From Pigoraptor chileana (lineage: Eukaryota > Opisthokonta > Filasterea), in the NCBI GenBank assembly GCA_943704495.1, contig CALSCR010002341.1, forward strand, positions 1 to 21,126: a DNA stretch of 21,126 nt, written 5' to 3'. Position 1 is the first letter of the stretch, and every line of letters starts with the position of its first letter. A model generated the notes under the pieces. It searched no databases. It saw nothing but the letters and a program-made list of their open reading frames with translations, and was not told where the DNA came from. The position numbers were made by a program, and so were the translations under genes. Below, piece by piece: positions 19,401 through 21,126 of this stretch.

Positions 19401-20693
19401 TGGAATGTCAAACTCAACAAGTGCGTCCATGACGAGGCGGCGATGGACCCTCGATATGAAGCTAAGCACATGCGCCGCAGAGAACATGTGTCCGCGACCA
19501 TAGGGAGAAGCAACGGCGTCTGCGAGCACGCGGGCCAGAGAGGTGATGACCTGACTGATCTCTTTTGAACGGCACAGTGCCTCGACAATGGCGGGCGACG
19601 CAATCGTGGCGGCTGCAAGCAAACCACACGCCATCTTCACCGCGATCCCATCGGCGCCCATTCCACGAGATAGACAGCTGCACACTCCAGCGACAAAGTT
19701 AGGGCTCGTGATGAGCCTTTCTTTGTACTCATTTGTCCCCACGCACATAAAGGTCAGAAACTCGAGGCCTGCCGCGCGCACCGACGCCGACACGGAGTTG
19801 TCACCCACAATTGCAATCACCGCCGTGATGCAACGCTCATGCGAGACGACCGTTTTTCTCGCCGCATCGCATATTCCCACCATGGATCCAAGCAGTCTAA
19901 GTGTCCGACAGAGGGACTCTGGACTGAGTGCTCCGCCACAGATCGCATCTGCACACTTGACAACGAGTCTGGCGCTGGCATCCCTGCACTCGGCATAGGC
20001 ATCACTGTCACCAACAATAACACCCGTATCGTGTCCAGACAATGCGAGGGCGAGAAATGGATAGCAGTGCGAGGGAATACCGCATTCGTCCTTCCCACTC
20101 TCGCTCCTTCCCGTGGCGAGCCATGCAGCGGCATGCCCCACTTTCGGATTGCTGTCGACAAGCGACGATGTAAACTTTGCACAGGGCCGACAAAGTAGCG
20201 CAAGAATATCGCCCAGAACACCAGCGGCGGTAAATGCGACACTCGCATCGAAGAGTGCGTTGGAGTGCGAGGATTCTCCGAGCACTGTGGCGCATTCGTC
20301 CAAAAACGCACACGCTGGGTTGAGCACGGAAGATGCATCCAGCCGCACTGCATTTCGCATGGGCTGACTCAGCGGAAGAACGAGAAGTATGAGGGAAGCG
20401 ACTTGCGTGAATTGCTTCAGTGCATCCTCGCCGCTGCTGTGTGAGCTGGCGATGTTTACCGCGGATGGAAGCGCTGGCGACACAGCGTTGTAGGCGCGTG
20501 CCAGTGACGCACGAAATAAGTCAAGAATAGCCGTCCACCCCTCCTCATCGTCTGCAAGCTGTGCTGCTCTTCGTGCAGATTTACAGCAGTCTGTTACCAA
20601 ATCGGGCACTCGAATGATTGCTTCTCGCGATCCAAGCCCGTGCAGGGAGCGGATGGGCGCGGCATCAAACGCCACACCACTTACTGGCGACAT
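16416..20693 (-). CDS. ARM-repeat/TIR/SAM domain protein (SARM1-like modules, different order)
   Basis: A single uninterrupted frame of 1425 residues from ATG 20693 to TAG 16416. Residues 1 to about 880 form a mostly alpha-helical, Leu/Ala-rich solenoid with ARM-like repeats; clearest are SVRAAGLEFLTFM and, at the end, NPRVKRNASGALWSLG. About 890-1075 is low-complexity, with proline runs and an Ala run. The TIR domain (1090-1215) has HIMISYNW, RLVADGLPVWIDV, GSTLEAMASAVEDAAVILLL, CRTEAEY and RPFIPVVVQ; Glu1160 (CRTE) aligns by spacing with the catalytic Glu of NAD-cleaving TIR domains. The SAM domain (about 1319-1396) begins AEWTVDDVALWLRSVGM. Human SARM1 is ARM-SAM-SAM-TIR; here SAM follows TIR and is single. 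A plausible role is an oligomerising TIR signalling protein or NAD hydrolase in stress or immune-type responses, which is inference. It has no introns, whereas all its neighbours are spliced. Confidence 0.92.
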   Translation of the reverse strand: MSPVSGVAFDAAPIRSLHGLGSREAIIRVPDLVTDCCKSARRAAQLADDEEGWTAILDLFRASLARAYNAVSPALPSAVNIASSHSSGEDALKQFTQVASLILLVLPLSQPMRNAVRLDASSVLNPACAFLDECATVLGESSHSNALFDASVAFTAAGVLGDILALLCRPCAKFTSSLVDSNPKVGHAAAWLATGRSESGKDECGIPSHCYPFLALALSGHDTGVIVGDSDAYAECRDASARLVVKCADAICGGALSPESLCRTLRLLGSMVGICDAARKTVVSHERCITAVIAIVGDNSVSASVRAAGLEFLTFMCVGTNEYKERLITSPNFVAGVCSCLSRGMGADGIAVKMACGLLAAATIASPAIVEALCRSKEISQVITSLARVLADAVASPYGRGHMFSAAHVLSFISRVHRRLVMDALVEFDIPSTLCRMLDSERALIAAAEADVGVVDDWEVVFDETTTTREVALRLLCSLVRPEYDGVKELVSKKAFMEGILACLRYGSEDDRRWALLLCSRIVSHAPAARCIATMGILQAMIGILEAPVSRRTAEASALAMGLYAGGDIVGGISLGSHVPASTAAQPSSATRDIPTPIPGGNRYEEYVAYGVPSQFVSVGDVRLDIVVFTSGNVALARLPTVSVVLEALYECSKSEIMRPFMVEAGVGEKIAPYSVIEGTQYAGICMLIDAHLAVSEEMSPVRAAPVSGQGDPPPSGLASSPRNARKSQSSTKRSSKRFGTIIEHLCMCVREIMTGKRRDFVAYMRGFDTNAAGCLEALRAVTLNESCGEYLQPIVDLVVDCLKLRVPAFLALPGVAEQLSGLAWNIAFHKEWQKELTSAGETVVALKSFATESDNPRVKRNASGALWSLGVRLSKRGERSRHRLVASPGMAAGATSTTASGRPAGESPYTVRSHAPSSVAPPTPTAAVKEREAAGSAPADPPVRVRTFFGNARHTATETRREVTLPRQAQPVDDLAASSAPPPPPPPVLGDRTAPTSSGVRSPDAPPPPEVGAAAAAAATMRSVIVERTESKEPSDIRGSNSSSEVDLYTGNLFEGDSRSEISLGSVGAADDVPTTAAPAHVTTTVAGGHIMISYNWTHQSTALRIRDRLVADGLPVWIDVSDIQGSTLEAMASAVEDAAVILLLCSSQYQESIACRTEAEYTYTLRRPFIPVVVQRGLQMRTWLGAMVGSRLYHPLYEDLSDADFAVKMDGLIREIRLKLNSGAVSTVQLAPPIHSGGVVNQPSSGPTKQSLTASELSNDAVPADTDAGKHIHTLHPLDSDENVAAPHGESSLPSFHTRDKGQPIGNPTSMNMSVPVAEWTVDDVALWLRSVGMASYASDFKDSGMSGLSLQELYSLVRSGNDLEFGRILREDVGIKSAGVVLEFKGWLRTLFGSQTRQIGLGAVAGKKSTEAGGAISQCVCL
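17024..17423 (-). other. TIR domain coding segment
   Basis: Runs from the HIMISYNW codons (17423 downward) to about KMDGLIREIRLKL. Box 1 (ISYNW), the box 2 region with GSTLEAMA, and the Cys-Arg-Thr-Glu catalytic-type segment are all present. The sequence is closest in style to the TIR domains found in ARM-containing proteins of invertebrates and protists. Confidence 0.92.
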
Positions 20694-20781
20694 TGCAAAG
20701 CGATTAAGAAAATAAAAGTATCGCCATTGCGTGATGTTCCATTCTTTCTGTTTATGTTTGACATAGGGAATGAGAGTAAGT

Positions 20782-20789
20782 AATATATA
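20782..20789 (-). promoter_or_regulatory. Candidate TATA box of the ARM-TIR-SAM gene
   Basis: TATATATT on the minus strand, about 90 bases upstream of the start codon at 20693. Location is plausible for a core promoter; nothing else confirms it. Confidence 0.35.
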
Positions 20790-21059
20790 GGTAAACGTGC
20801 GCTATTACTTTGCTTTTAAGCTTTGTTGATCGGACCACTCTGACAGCTTCACAGTCTCACGACAGACTCCCGACTCGCATGTTCAATTGGACAGTCGCTC
20901 GAACAATTTAAAGTGAATATGAGCTGCAAATGAAGACAAAATGTCAAGGGATTTCAATTTACCTGCAGCGGGTGACAACAACGGGAGGGTACCTCAACGG
21001 GAATAACCGTGACGTCACCATTTAAACGCCAGCACCTGAAACGAGGAGACTGGCTGCTT

Positions 21060-21062
<3 letters not shown>

Positions 21063-21126
<64 letters not shown>
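21063..21126. repeat. TG dinucleotide tract at window edge
   Basis: About 64 bases of pure TG continuing beyond the right end of the window. It may belong to an intron or spacer of the next gene. Confidence 0.95.

Larger units (their letters stand above)
20694..21126. other. Upstream region of the ARM-TIR-SAM gene
   Basis: Leader and promoter side of the minus-strand gene, ending in a TG tract that runs off the window. No further coding exon seen. Confidence 0.5.

Noticed and set aside
21063-21126. Telomere repeat at the window end
   Set aside because: Pure TG dinucleotide with no G-run units, the same as internal tracts.

Overview
The window looks like nuclear DNA from a unicellular relative of animals (a holozoan protist; filasterean-like or ichthyosporean-like is my best guess, not proven). 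Four things point there. The genes are spliced, with about 140-320 bp GT-AG introns. There is a complete T-box DNA-binding domain, a family known from animals, several unicellular holozoans and some early-branching fungi but reported missing from the choanoflagellates surveyed. There is a two-component receiver (REC) domain, a module that animals lack. There is also a membrane protein whose tail carries many phosphotyrosine-type motifs. Coding sequence is GC-rich, while introns and spacers are full of TG/CA dinucleotide tracts.

Layout. 1-1637 (+): 3' part of a single-pass membrane protein with a tyrosine-motif-rich cytoplasmic tail. It converges on 2471-4559 (-), a complete six-exon argininosuccinate synthase. 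5140-7587 (-): a complete six-exon papain-family cysteine protease with a signal peptide and a GPI-like hydrophobic C-terminus. 7698-9049 (-): a poorly resolved stretch that probably holds another spliced gene; only its first and last exons are suggestive. 9714-14829 (+): a 14-exon gene whose splice phases close perfectly into one 751-residue frame, encoding a Q/N/H-rich N-terminus, a T-box domain, an acidic and basic linker, a REC domain and a C-terminal coiled coil. 16416-20693 (-): a single-exon 1425-residue protein with an ARM-like solenoid, a TIR domain and a SAM domain.

The standout is the T-box/REC fusion: an animal-type developmental transcription factor joined to a bacterial-type phosphorelay receiver, with the DD pocket, phospho-acceptor Asp and conserved Lys all intact. 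I know of no described T-box protein with this architecture. The nearest logical analogue is fungal Skn7, which joins an HSF-type DNA-binding domain to a receiver. The four introns at and inside the REC module are all phase 1, unlike the mixed phases in the T-box half, which suggests the receiver was captured through an intron. The TIR protein is a second item of interest: it carries the ARM, TIR and SAM modules of SARM1 in a different order and is intronless among intron-rich neighbours.

The genes do not form an operon or a single pathway. ASS is housekeeping arginine/urea metabolism, the protease is secretory, and the remaining three are signalling or regulatory. I saw no tRNA, rRNA, CRISPR array, transposon or viral element.
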